Assembly (NCBI GenBank): GCA_016647705.1
Contig: CM028326.1
Span: 5,084,001 to 5,148,000, forward strand
Direction of reading: 5' to 3'
DNA: 64,000 nt
DNA from: Eucommia ulmoides
Lineage: Eukaryota; Streptophyta; Magnoliopsida; Garryales; Eucommiaceae
The stretch's first letter is position 1. Each line of letters starts with the position of its first letter. The notes below the pieces were generated by a model that saw only the letters and a program-made list of their open reading frames with translations, did no database searches and had not been told where the DNA came from. This document shows positions 28,947 through 41,739 of this stretch, piece by piece. Position numbers and translations under genes: made by a program.

Positions 28947-30520
28947 ATGGCGAAATCCGAACGCGCCCTGTCATCTTCTGCACAGAAACGAGGAAGCCCT
29001 AGTCCCTATGGTATGTAAAAGCCTAAAATTGATACAACGTTTATTCGGCGAAATCCGTTTAGAAATCAAAATCACAAACGAGACGATGATGTTCGTCTAT
29101 TTTCACCGTCTTCGACATGTCTTTCCCGAATTTGGATTTTGGTTTCTTATGACATTATGTCGTGTTTTGTGTCGTGGTTTGCGGTGTTGAAAACCTTTAC
29201 GTGTTTTCTTGATTTAACCCACATGTTGTTTTGCCAAAAAAACAAAAAAACAAAAAAAAAAAAAAATGAGTTAATATTTATGTAGTTTGTTTGCTCGAAA
29301 CTGTGCGAAGTGTTTTTGTTAACAATAACGCATTAAAGATTTGTCTTTGATGTTTGATGAATGTGTTAACGTTATGGACTTTATTAGTTGAGATTTTTCC
29401 ACAAAAAAAATGTGTTAGCCATTATGTAAGAAAATGTAAAATGCGGTTTGTGGGACGGATGCTTTGAAGTTTTTTTTATAGAAAATTGATTATTATTGAT
29501 GAGTCTGTTTATTACCGTAAAAAGGTTTATGCAAAAATAGTATGCTTGTAAGCTTTGTGATAACATTAATGTGCGTAAAATGTTTAGATGTTGGTATGTT
29601 TATTGGTCTAGTACAACACTTGGGCTGGATTGGTCTGTGTTAACATTAATGTGCGTCGGATGTTTAAATGTTGGTATGCTTATTGGTCTGTTTATCACCG
29701 TAAAAAGGTTTACGCAAAAATTAGTATGCTTGTAAGCATCTGTGTTAACATTAATGTGCGTCAGATGTTTAGACGTTGGTATGTTTATTGGTCTAGTACA
29801 ATACTTGGGCTGGATTGCGTTAACGTTAACGCGTGGATATTAATTGCGTTAACATTAACGCAAAATAAGTTGTCTTGTAAAAGGAAGACCGTTTTAACGT
29901 TAATGTTCATGAATATAAATATTTTCGTACATTTTTCGGACTGAATAGGCACTTGGTCTGGGTGCATGGCCTCTAATTAAGTTTGTCATGTAGAAGAAAG
30001 GGTTAACGTTGATGTTTTTGAATGTTGAGGGTTGTATTAAAATTATGTTAACATTTACGCAATTAACGTTAATACTTGAACTAATTGCGTTAATGTACTG
30101 GGTAGGTTGTAATTGCGTTAATATTAACGCAATAAGTTTGCCTTATAAATAAAGGGAAGAGTTAATGTTAATGTGCGTGAATGTTAGGATTTGGTACTGT
30201 TTTTGAACTGGATAAACAAGTGGACTGACTGCTTTAACGTTAACGTGTGGATTGTAAAGTGCATTAATTGTGTTCCTGTCATTCTTGCAGTAAAACTTCT
30301 TAAAAAACCCAAAAAAGAAGGTAGCAACTAGCGAGCGTTCCTGTATCGCTGCAACCTGAAGCAGACTTATGAGTTGCTAAAAGAATGCAAATTCAAAGAT
30401 CATCATAAGACGTAATACATGCTCTACTGAACCATCCGCACTACGGCTGGGTCTTAACGGGGGGCAACAATGTTGAAAAAACCCAACCAGATCAAGGCAC
30501 ACCCTACCCTTGGAAAAAAA
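28947..30520 (+). pseudogene. PMD-Ulp1 protease gene remnant, copy A
   Basis: Exon 1 (28947-29010) has the same 64-nt length and donor (GTATGT) as copy B. Exon 2 starts at 30291 after TTCTTGCAG, again matching B. Its frame is closed early by TAG after KKEGSN. At about 30404 the sequence jumps from the early part of exon 2 directly into the last exon (wording of LNHPHYGWV). An internal deletion of about 3.7 kb relative to copy B therefore removed most of the gene, including the catalytic Cys region. It is dead. Confidence 0.85.
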
Positions 30521-31818
30521 TTGATCCATGATACAAGACACAAATCTTAAATGTATATATTTTCCTATTTAATTCATTTTTTGCGCTGATGAATGCATGT
30601 GTTTGATGGGTGATTTAACGTGCAAAATGCGTTAACGTCAACTTTAAAAATGTAATTCTTTAACTCTTACGGCATCCGTTAATTTATTGCGTTAACGTTA
30701 AATACCAAAATGTAATTCATTAGCTCTTGCTTATTGCGTTAACGTTAAACGTCTTGACATTAAGATGTATTAATGTTAACGTAAAAATATTCATTTATTG
30801 TTAACTTAATGCGTTGACGTTAACTTTAAAATTGTAATTATTTAACTCTTACTTATTGAATTCAACTACGTTAACGTTAAAAAATGTGGAACGTCCTCCA
30901 TCCGTTAATTTATTGCATTAATTTTAAATACCAAAATGTAATTCTTTATCTCTTACTTATTGTGTTAACGTTAAACGTCATGACATTAAGATGCGTTAAC
31001 ATTAACGTAAAAATATTCCTTTCCGTTAACGTTAATGCGTTAACGTTAACTTAAAAATGTAATTCTCTAACTCTTATTGAATTCAACTGCGTAATGTGTT
31101 AAAAATATGGAGTGTACTGCAGCCGTTAACTTCATACGTTAACGATAATGTAGAGGTTATTACTATGCCTTTTTTTTCACCCTCAACGCTTGTACTTAAA
31201 TTTGCTACGTTTTTTGTTATAGGGAAACATTCGGACAAAGGTGTTAACATTAGCGAGTGGATTGTAATTGCGTTAAAAATGTGGAGCGTACTGTAGCCGT
31301 TAACTTTATTGCGTTAACATTAATGTAGGTGTTATTTTGTGCCCCTCTTTCACCCTTAACACTTGTGCTTAAAAAAATACGTTAACGTTAAAATAATATG
31401 ATGTACATTTAAAAAAACATGAGCATTAATATTAAAGCAATTAAGTTTAACGTTAACATTAACTTGCGTCAATGTTTAGATTGCTATTTTTTTGTTATCA
31501 GAAAACACTCGGAAACATAGCGTTAACGTTAAAACGCATGGATTGTAATTGTATTAACGTTAACGCAAATAAGTTTGCATTTTAGAGAAGAAGGGTTAAC
31601 GTTAATGTGCGTTAATGTGCATGCTATGTTTTACACGTTCTAATTGTTTACGCAAAACAAAAACTCATTTCGCCGTTGCTCATCTTGCTTACCAAAAAAA
31701 GATAGACAAAAAAAATGACAAAAGATCATATGAAAAAAAAAATGAGGTTCCCCCGAACATCGAACACACAAGTGTGACTGTATCAAAACTACATAAAAAA
31801 AAATGATGAATGTGTGCT

Positions 31819-34166
31819 TTAAATTGCAACGGTACATGTCTTCTTGTTGTGATGCTCATGCTTTTTTGCATCTACCACATCTTATTTCTGGGATCTCACC
31901 TCTTGATGGAATGCGTTTTTTCCTCAGTCGACCAGGTTATTTTTTTGTGATCGAGAGAATGATTACAGCTTCCGATGCATTCCATTCAGGCTTCTCAAAC
32001 GTGGGCACGTCGTATATACCTTTCGAGTAGGTCATTTTGTAATATTTCACCAAGAAAAATGGCTCAACGGATGAATATATATTCTGACCCTTTTTTTGTA
32101 TTGTCGCGCAAGCATGAACCCACGGGAATTCGTTCCCCTGCCAACCGAAGTAGGAACACGTTTTTTTTCCACGTTAACCAGCACAGATGGGGTCAAATGC
32201 ACTTCGTATATGTTGTTGCCGCACTCGACAACATTCCACGTCCGTCCATCGCTAATCATTCGTGCAAACTTCTGATTCCGTACTAGGCATAGGAAACCTG
32301 TCATCAAAAGTGATTTGGCGTGTCTCACTAACAATTGGTTCATTACCTTGCATCTAATCTTGTCGACTATCAATATGATAGGCAGATGCCGATAATCACG
32401 AATCCATGCATTGAATGACTTCGTTAGGTTAGATGACATCTCCCCATATCTTTTGCCTTTGAAAAACATGTTGCAGAAGTTAGGCGGCACTTTCTATAGG
32501 AAATTATTCACTCGTCTTATACCTTCTGCTCTTAATTCTTCCCTCAGCTGGTAGTATTTGTCAAGTGTCATTGCATACGCCATTATCGAATATTTATGCA
32601 CGAGTTTCTCCTTCCACGTCTGTTTCAAACTCGCTAATTTGTCCCTTAGATTGTTCTTCAGGTGGTTCAAGCAATAAGAATGAAAACAATTCAAGAACAT
32701 CTTCTGATTGCCTTCAAGAATGTTGCTCTGTCAATCGAAAATGAACGTTAACACACGTTCGTTCGGTACAATTTTTATTAAATTGGTCATGAACCAATAT
32801 CAGTTATCGTCGTTCTCCGCATCAACAACAGCGAATGCCACCAAGAAAAGACTTGTCCAGTTATGAAAAAACACAAAAATAAATCAGCATGCGATAAAAG
32901 ACATTAGATACATGGGCATTTAATATGCGTTAACGTTAATGTTCCCATGTCTCCTCCCCAAAAATAATCAGCTTGTCTCATCAGAACCCCCTCAAAACTG
33001 TTGAAAATGTAAAAAATAAAAAAAGTTAATTGCATTTAATGTGTTAACGTTAATGTTATTGGGTTTATGTACTAAGGAATCAGACAAACATGTCAAAAAT
33101 TAAAGATGTTTTGGGGGCGGTTCTTTAATGTTAACTAACTAATTTAAGCAGTTACATGACATAAACACGCTAACAATTTACCGTTGTTTCTATCATTTGC
33201 GCTGGCCCCCAACAAACACCCTTTGTACCTACCCCCAAAAAATGTCCCATCGAGAAATAACATCGGCCTGCAATATTTGAATCCATACGTAGTCGCATAG
33301 AACGTTACAAACAATATTTTGAAATGCCATATTTCTTTATCATAATCCAACGCCAAATGACTGCCTGGGTTCGTCCGCCTACATGCATCCAAGTACCAGC
33401 GCAATAGATCGTAAGACGACTCGTTATTGCCATACAAATCATCCCGAGCTTTCTCTACGCCGTTCCATGCAATGTGGTATGGGATCTCAATCCCGTAATC
33501 GTTCTTCAAAGTGTGAACAATGTCAATTGGGCGGGTTGACGGGGTATTCCGAACTAAGTTTATGAGGCATGACTTCACAACACTGCAGTTCATCTTCTCA
33601 TTCCTCGTTGTCCTATAAGCAGCGCCACAACTATGATTTCTCTAGAACTCCTAAATATAAAAAAACTCGTTGCTTTTATCTAGTTTACTGTGCACTCTCT
33701 ATTTGCACCCCTTTTCTTCCTTGAGTGAACATTCAACTGTCACCCTATTCTTGTCATTCTTTATGTACTGAAATGTGAAACTCATTTGTACAGTGTATTT
33801 CCTTAGTGCTTCTCTAAATTCCAGAATTCCACCCTTAAAGATCTGCTCGACTTCTTTAAGACCTTCAGCCTAGTGATTGAACAGTAATGCCTTTTTAGGC
33901 AATGGGCAAAAAATTGACAACAGGTCGTCCTCCCCATTCATGCCACCCCGCCCCCCATGTCCCGTTGGATATTCGATAAGCATCCTGTCCTGGCTGCCAT
34001 TTGGTCCACTACAGCTACTGCTCATCTTTATCTCCAAACCCACATATTCAAGCTTCATTGCTCGTGCAAGGCTAACCATCACCTCTACGTCATCCTGACA
34101 CGATATTAGGCACCTGTCATGCCCTGGTATAGAATAAAATATCTCGAAGGAAACATCCCTCAACAT
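31819..34166 (-). pseudogene. MuDR-type transposase remnant, copy A
   Basis: The pieces, in order on the minus strand, match copy B: the PB1-like tail (FEIFYSIPGHDRCLISCQDD); a degenerate DNA-binding part; LVRNTPSTRPIDIVHTLKND; the first catalytic region MLFLDGTFFGGRYKGCLLGA (33144-33593); the later DDE part (SSNLTKSFNAWIRDYRHLPI); and the C-terminal zinc-knuckle area. Several stops and shifts separate them. In 32047-32490 the conserved Glu of LAESFNAW is Lys in this copy. The SWIM finger is damaged. Near 33415 it keeps CTA where copy B has a stop. The 5' exons are recognisable at about 35300-35240 and 35140. Confidence 0.85.
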
Positions 34167-35639
34167 TAGTATGTGTTAATGATGCAAAATACACTTTTTC
34201 AGCAAAAAATTTGAAGTTTTTTGTAGAAAATTTATTGTTATTGAAACCTCTCTTTATCACTGTAAACGTTAACGCAAAAAATATGATTGTAAGCGTATGC
34301 GTTAACATTAATGTGTGTCTGATGTTTAGATTTCGGTATGTTTATTGGTCTGGTCGAACACTTGGACTAGTTGCATTAACGTTAACGCTCAGAACTTAAT
34401 TGCGTTAACGTTAACGCAAATAAGTTGGTTTATAAACAGGGGAGCATTTAATGTTAATGTTAACGTTAACGTTAAGTTGCCTTGTACACACGTTTGCTGG
34501 AAAAGTGTCTTTTGTTTATATTCACATTATTATTACGTTCATGATGCAAAAGATTAACAAAATGCATGTTAACGTTAACGCATTGTCCGTCACCCTCAGT
34601 GGATTCATTCATCACCAAAACTCGAAAAATAGAAAAATCAAAACCGTTATAGCTACATCAAAAAAAGGGGAAAAAAATTAATTAAACTTAATTGTATAAT
34701 ATTTCATTGAATACAAACGAGTACCCTGTGTAGCTTGGATCATCTTACTTTTTAAAAAAAAATGTGAGTTAACGTTAACATGTACACCCGTTTCTTGAAA
34801 AAAAATGTATTTGCTTATATTCACATTATTATTACGTTCATTATACAAAATTTAACAAAAAACATGTTAACATTAACGTAGTGCTGTCGTCCCCAACTCC
34901 TTCCCCCCCAAAAATAGAGCATTCATTCATAACCAAAACTCGAAAAACCAAAGTTGAAACGTTGTAGCAACATAAAAAAAAAAAACCAAAAACGAGATTA
35001 AACGCGATTATATATTTTTCAATGAATACAATCGAGTAACCTGACCTTGCTTCGCCTTAAAACACAGTTCGATCACCGTCACCGAATATAGCCACCGTCA
35101 TTTTAGAATCTTCACCTCGTACCAGCTTTGCAACTCCTACAAATTTGAAAGGAATATTTTTGAAAATCCCCGCCCTATATAAGGAATGTCGTACGTATAT
35201 TTAAATCAGCCGGAAAATCTCTATTTTGTCGCTTACCATAACCGAATCGATCCGTCTAGCTGGCTCGTCAGAGTGAACAAGGGTATTATTGTCCATCGCT
35301 GTTCGCCTTGTCCTCATCGAGGGACTGAAAACTAAACTCACTATACGGAAAGGTCTGAATCCTAACCAAACATATGAATAGAGTTTTTATCTCAATGATC
35401 TTTCTATGGGAGACTATATAATAAAAAACTCAAATAATAATTGCCTTAAATAATTTTTTACAGAGATGTAGGACTAGCAAAATAGAGTGTATATTTAGAA
35501 GAACCCTTTACTTTGTCCATTTTACTTTAAAAATCTACACTTCATCTTCTTTTATTTATAATAAATTTATTTATTTTTTGTTTAATTTAGATGAATATGC
35601 TAACAAATGAATGATTATTTTTTTTTAAACTAAATTTTA

Positions 35640-35795
35640 TAGAGAAATGTTTTGAGAGGTCCCAAAATTCAAAAAATAACTTTCTAAGGACCATCTCATG
35701 TGTAAAAAAATCATTGTTACAAGACTCCATAAAATAGTGTTTTTATGGGAAACGACTTTTGGGCAAATTTCCCAATTTTATGAGATGGAGAAGAT
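35640..35795. mobile_element. small MITE, about 155 bp
   Basis: It is absent from the matching place in copy B (about 58880). An inverted relative lies at about 61850-61985, where copy A lacks it. The shared wording includes, in one orientation or the other, AACAATGATTTTTT and CCTCTCAA. Confidence 0.55.
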
Positions 35796-35960
35796 TATTC
35801 TAAATTTTATTTTGTCTTAATTAAAAAAAATAAAAAAAATAGAAATATGGAGATTAAAAATAGAAAATGTTAGTTTTCCTTGTTTATTATTTTTAAATGT
35901 TAAATTTAAATAAAAACTCATTAAATAAATGTACATTTTTTATTTTTTATACAAGATATG

Positions 35961-37655
35961 TGGTAGGGCGTTAAATACACCGCTACTTACACTCGCAAGT
36001 ATACGAGGTCTAAGTTTTAGTATAGTATGATCGTTAAGATCGGGTTATCGTATCCACAGGGATTGGTGTCGTTACTATCGAATATCGCGTTTGTCGTGAC
36101 CTAATTTTATCTAAGCGAAAAACAAATGTATTTAATTAATTAAACTAATACTAATATAACTTAAATTAACTACACTAATATGCTAATATGTTTTAGGGTG
36201 AAGAATTGCCTAGGGATTAACGTGTTTACAAATACGTGTTCGATTCTGATTTACTCACGTTTACGGTGTTCGACCTATTTGACAATCTCGGTACGTAAAC
36301 TCCACCGCCACCTCTCCCGAGTGTAAGACGGGGGAATACATGATTTTAAGTCAACGAAGAAGTCCCCCTCAACATCTTAACGACCCTAAGTCATGTGAGT
36401 CTCGCCCAGCGTCATTGATTGCACACAATCCAACTCTCTCCCGGGTTATTGGATCGTCGTGTTGTATTTACCCTATTGACAATCTCCGTTCTAAAACTCC
36501 CTCGCCACCTCTCCGAAGTGTAAAACGAGGGATATAACGCAACTTTGAGTGAACGAAGAAGTCCCCCTCAACGTCTTAACGACCCTAGGTAGCGTGTGTC
36601 TTGCCCCACGTCATCGATTGTCTACAATTCAAACCCCGACCGGGTTATAGAATCGTGGCGTTTGTTTACCTTAATCCGAATTTGGGGTTTGTCAAAACTC
36701 CGTATTCTCTATTTATGTAACTAAGTATGATAAACAAATAATACGGTAAATACAATCAAACTACGAAGAACAATCACAAACGAAACACCGAAATCATCCA
36801 AACAAACATATTTATAAATATACCGTTAATCCCTACTACAATCCATATTTAACTCGTGGTCATAGCCATATAAACATATAAATTGATCTAAATATTCACA
36901 CATGATCCTAAGATAAAGAAATAAGGAAAAACAATCGAAGAACTTAGCCTCGTCCGAAGATAAACCGCTAAGAACGCTCAACGATCGATTTGCCGTCTTC
37001 TTCACTTCGAGATGTGAGCTCCACCTCTAAAACTGCTAAATATACCCTTAGATATAGCCTAAGGGGCTCAAAAATTCAAGAGAGCAAGAGAGAGTCGGAG
37101 GAGAGGGAGTATTTACAGCCAAAATATCCTAAAAATATCTCAAGACTGTGCAGGGCTCCGCCTAGGCGAAGAAAACTTCGCCTAGGCGAATTTAGGTCGG
37201 TTCAGCTGATCGCCTTGGCGATGAAGTAGGCGGTGGACTGGGAGAACATTCTGATGGATTTTCGCCCAAGCGAAGAAAACTTCGCCTAGGCGAGTGGCTG
37301 TCAGTAGTCTATTTTCGTTTTCTGCTGGATTTTCGCCTAGGCTTTGCCTAGGCGGTCGTCCGTCAGTAACATTTTGCTTATTTCTCAGCTTCTTTACCGC
37401 CTAGGCGGTGGTCTGGACGCCTAGGCGATGGGCCTATTTCATCTTTTAGCCTCCGAGCTTGTTTATCCACCGTAACTTTGAATCGTTTTGGTTCGATCTC
37501 ATCGTTTTTGCTCCAGTTTCCTATCTTTTTGCCCCTCACACACCTGATTTATATAAAAAGAATAAAAACATATTAAAACATATAAAAATAACTATAAACA
37601 TACTCGAAAACTAACAAATTCTAATTGGAAATATGTAGGTAATTTACACCTATCA
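35961..37655 (-). repeat. 3' LTR of the non-autonomous element
   Basis: Read on the minus strand it starts TGATAGGTGTAAATTACC, carries a CGCCTAGGCG palindrome array (37130-37430), a TATA box (at about 37115), and ends near GGCGTTAAATAC read on the plus strand. Confidence 0.9.
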
Positions 37656-39620
37656 AATACCCCCAAACTCAGAATTTGGCTAGTCCTCGAGCCAAACACA
37701 CACACTAGAATGAAAAATACAACAAATTGAAATAAATAACAAACAACCTAAAAACAATCTAAACATAACAACATGCGAGTCTTGACTTCTTCTAACGGCC
37801 TATTTATATTTGCCCTCAACAACCGCTAGTAATATCGAGTTCAGGCGGTAACACACAGCATGTAATGTTCTAGATTTTTAACATGCAATAATGGTGAACG
37901 CTATTCTAGATCCTGTAAATGTGTTAGTGCAAGACTCAATAATATAACTATATAATGATCGGATTGGATTATCCACCAACGAAATTCATGACTTAGACCG
38001 TGAAGGACTAGGATTTCCATAGGCTTGATTGGGGTCCACCCTCCACTAATGTAGGCTTGGAAGTTCATAGAAATCATTAGGACTTCGTTCGGTTTCGGAA
38101 TATTTGGCCAAGGGTAATTCGGAATAGAAAACGGGTTAACGTTGTTAACACAACGTTACCCACGGTTCAACGCTAGGCACATTCACTCTCGAACCCCCAT
38201 AGAAAGATTGGAAAACAATCCCGAACATGCATTTTAAGATCGTTGTAATCACTTATCAAAAAGAATCAGAAATAAAAACCATATTTACATTTGATTCTTT
38301 TTTCTTTTTTTTTTCTTTTCTATTATTTTTTTTTCTTTTCTTTTTAACAAACACACCCCCAAACTTATTTGATTGTTACAATTGAAGGGGTGTGTGAAAT
38401 ACAAATGAAAAACGACAAGTGAGTACTCAAATACTAAACCAATTAGAAGTTCGCCTTAAACCCAACCGCTTACATCAAGTAGTCTTTACAATTGCTAACT
38501 TGATTTACTCAAATGTGCCTTTAAATTCCGCGATATAGGTTTGGAAAACGATCAACTGGTCAGGGTATTAGTTTATGTGTTCAGAATTGAATTTGCATTT
38601 AGGCTTCGACAAGGTAACGAGGGATAAACATATATCAAGGTAGGCTTCAAAGCCTCAAGCAACAAAGAGAATGCCTAAATCACGTCTCTTGAACTACCTC
38701 GCCTAGGATTTCGCTTCAAGCTTTCCCTCAATCAAGTTTTAGAATCCTTAATGTGTCATGAATTTGGTTAATCGATAATCGTCCTCAAATCAATTGAATA
38801 ACTATACATTGAGTCTATGTGCCCGTGCAAATTAAGATCTACAATAATTTTTACTAAAAAGCATAGTCAAGCACACAGAATCACACATGCATGGGTATTA
38901 CCCTTGACTTCGAAAACAACCAAGGGTAATTTTTATCATCGGGTGATAGCCCAGATGAACACAAAACTCAACATGAAAACAACACAAAAACATAAACACA
39001 TTCTAACCTAAATACACATGCAATACGAGAAAAACAATAACACATAAACTAACATACTACATACTACACATCACCGCCAAACTCAAAGTAGACAGTGTCC
39101 TCAGCGAACCCAATCATCATTCTCAATATATATGAAATTAAAGCATGCTGACGAAGGGTGTTTAGAACACTTACCTGGGAGGCGAGAGGATCTCGCCTCC
39201 GAATCAAGTCAGATGTGACGGATTTAACTTATTTTGACCTTAGGTTGCCTCCCAAGAAGCGCGTGGTTTAATGTCCTCAACCCGACATTTTCAGAACGCC
39301 CTCAAGATTGGTGAGGTTTTGCTTTGGATGACTCAATCTCTCAACGAAACGCCTCACCGGCTTATGTGCTTGGCTAAGCAACATAAAACGATTTGGAATC
39401 CCGTCAAAAGGGATGCATCAATACCCGTCGATCTAACATCGCTAAGTACCCTACATGGGAAACAAAAACAAAACTACAAACAAAAATTATATACAAAAAA
39501 TTGCCTAAAGTAAAATTAAGTCATTTACACAATATCGATAATAACAACAAATCAATGCCCGACAATCGTTACCAAAAATTTAGTAGCGATCGCCAAGAAC
39601 TGAATTCGCTTAACGATCAA

Positions 39621-39769
39621 TCCCCGGCAATGGCGCCAAAAAATTGGTACGTTGACGGGACTAGAATATGATACACTTGCTTCTCCTATCTAAAACTTAA
39701 GTCCTGAGGCGTTGCTGCGTTTCTCCGACAATAACATCAAAACAATCCCCAGCAACGGCGCTAAAAACT
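39621..39769 (-). other. two tRNA-Asp-type primer sites in tandem
   Basis: On the plus strand CCCCGGCAATGGCGCCA (at about 39622) and CCCCAGCAACGGCGCTA (at about 39748) are both near-perfect copies of the tRNA-Asp 3' end. They lie about 126 bp apart. The second abuts the 5' LTR as expected; the first is extra. Confidence 0.75.
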
Positions 39770-41474
39770 TGGTAAGACGTTAAATACGCCGTTACTTACA
39801 CTCGCAAATATATGAGGTCTAAGTTTTAGTATAATGTGATCATTAAGATCGGGTTATCGTATCCACAGGGATTGGTGTCGTTACTATCGAATACCACGTT
39901 TGTCATGACCTAATTTTATCTAGGCGAAAAAAATATATATTTAATTAATTAAACTAATACTAATATAACCTAAATTAACTACACTTATATGCTAATATGT
40001 TTTAGGGTGAAGAATTGCCTAGGGATTAACATGTTTACAAATACGTGTTTGATTCCAATTTACTCACGTTTACGGTGTTCGACCTATTTGACAATCTCAG
40101 TACGTAAACTCCATCGCCACCTCTCCCGAGTGTAAGACGGGGGAATACATGACTTTGAGTCAACGAAAAAGTCCCCCTCAACATCTTAGTGACCCTAAGT
40201 CACGTGAGTCTCGTCTAGCGTCATTGATTGCACACAATCCAACTCCCTCCCGGGTTATTGGATCGTCGCGTTATATTTACCCTATCGACAATCTTTGTTC
40301 TAAAATTCTCTTACCACCTTTTCCGAGTGTAAGACGAGGGATATAACGCAATTTTGAGTCAACGAAGAAGTCCCCCTCAACGTCTTAACGACCCTAGGTA
40401 GCATGTGTCTTGCCCCACGTCATCGATTGTCCAAAATTTAAACCCCGACCGGGTTATAGAATCGTGGCGTTTGTTTACCTTAATCCGAATCTGGGATTTG
40501 TCAAAACCCCATATTCTCCATTTATCTAACTAAGCATGATAAACAAAGAATATGGTGAATACAATCAAACTGCGAAGAACAATCACAAACGAAACACCGA
40601 AATCATCCAAACAAACATATTTATAAATATACCGTTAATCCCTACTACAATCCATATTTAACTCGTGGTCATAACCATATAAACATATAAATCGAGCTAA
40701 ACATGCTCACATGATCCTAAGATAAAGAAATAAGGAAAAACAATCGAAGAACTTAGCCTCGTCCGAAGATAAACCGCTAAGAACGCTCAACGATCAATTC
40801 GTCGTCTTCTCCACTTCGGGATGTGAGCTCCACCTCTAAAACTCCTAAATATACCCTTAGATATAGCCTAAGGGGCTCAAAAATGCAAGAGAGCAAGAGA
40901 GAATCAGAGGAGAGAGAGTATTTATAGCCAAAATATCCTAAAAATATCTTAAGATTGTGCAGGAGAAATCTGCTTAGGCGAAGAAAACTTCACCTAGGCG
41001 AATTTAGGTCAGTTCGGCTGATCGCTTAGACGGTGAAGTAGGCGGTGGACTGGGAGAACATTCTATTGGATTTTCGCCTAGGCGAAGAAAACTTCGCCTA
41101 AGCGAGCGACTGTCAGTAGCCCATCTTCGTTTTTTGCTGGATTTCCGCTTAGGCGAAGGAATCTTCGCCTAGGCGGTCGTCCATCAGTAATATTTTGCTC
41201 TTTTCTCAGCTTCTTCACCACCTAGGCGGTGGTCTGGACGCCTAGGCGGTGGGCCTGTTTCATCTTTTAGCCTCCGAGCTTGTTTATCCACCGTAACTTC
41301 GAAACGCTTTGATTCGATCTCATCATTTTCGCTCTAGTTTCCTATCTTTTTGCCCCACACACCTAATTTATACAAAAAGAATAAAAACATATTAAAACAT
41401 ATAAAAATAACTATAAACGTACTAGAAAACTAACAAATTCGGATTGAAAATATGTAGGTAATTTACACCTATCA
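39770..41474 (-). repeat. 5' LTR of the non-autonomous element
   Basis: It pairs with 35961-37655. The palindrome array is at 40970-41250 and the TATA box (GGCTATAAATAC, minus strand) at about 40925. Confidence 0.9.
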
Positions 41475-41739
41475 ATATGAGCTTCCCTCATTAATCAATA
41501 GTAGAAAAGAGTTGATAAGGTGTATTTTCACCAAACACCCCAGACGACTCAGAATACAATACGTGACAACATTGTGATTGTCCACTGCTGATCGACTAGA
41601 GAAGCAAGACCGACCACAATTGGATAAACAACAATCATCGACCACCACTCAGATTATCCAAAGACAATCGCTGCCCAGGCCGACCACCGATTGGCCAAGC
41701 ACGGGGCAAACCTCCTTTGACCGTCTGCAGTTGATCGAC

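Larger units (their letters stand above)
28525..34870. repeat. dispersed GTTAAC-type palindromes, copy A (decayed)
   Basis: Perfect GTTAACGTTAAC occurs about half a dozen times (for example near 28745, 29820, 31035, 34405, 34460, 34568). Dozens of one- or two-base variants such as GTTAACGTTAAA, GTTAACATTAAC and GTTAATGTTAAC also occur. They lie in the leader, in introns and between the gene remnants. From 30618 to 31370 they form local tandem arrays (one with a period near 226 bp). None lies in the flanking duplicated DNA outside the MULE ends. Confidence 0.85.
28398..35431. mobile_element. MULE (PMD/Ulp1-carrying, Kaonashi-like), copy A, internally deleted
   Basis: The ends are GGGGTTTTTATTTCTAGTTC on the left and, inverted on the right, GAGTTTTTTATTATATAGTC: a modest terminal inverted repeat. 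AAATAATAA flanks both sides (28389-28397 and 35432-35440), a 9-bp duplication as expected for Mutator-like elements. It holds remnants of the accessory protease gene (+) and of the transposase (-), facing each other, plus decayed GTTAACGTTAAC repeats. Copy B shows what has been lost. Confidence 0.85.
35961..41474 (-). mobile_element. non-autonomous Athila-like LTR element, fossil
   Basis: Two LTRs (35961-37655 and 39770-41474, about 1.7 kb each) lie on the minus strand. TSD ATATG is present on both sides (35956-35960 and 41475-41479). The 2.1-kb inside has no gag or pol, only a 3' non-coding part related to that of the Athila element at 9169-23663, a polypurine tract beside 37655, and tRNA-Asp-type primer-site sequence beside 39769. 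It depends on another element for movement. It inserted into segment copy A after the A/B duplication, since B lacks it. The LTRs are still very similar, so the age is probably a few million years at most. Confidence 0.92.

Noticed and set aside
29630-34681. Short open frames with repeated NVNVN, INVNA or ALTLTQ peptides in copy A (also 48432-49117, 53819-54080 and 57718-58072 in copy B)
   Set aside because: These are translations of the GTTAAC palindrome repeats in various frames. They have no domain, no conservation between copies A and B, and no plausible start context.
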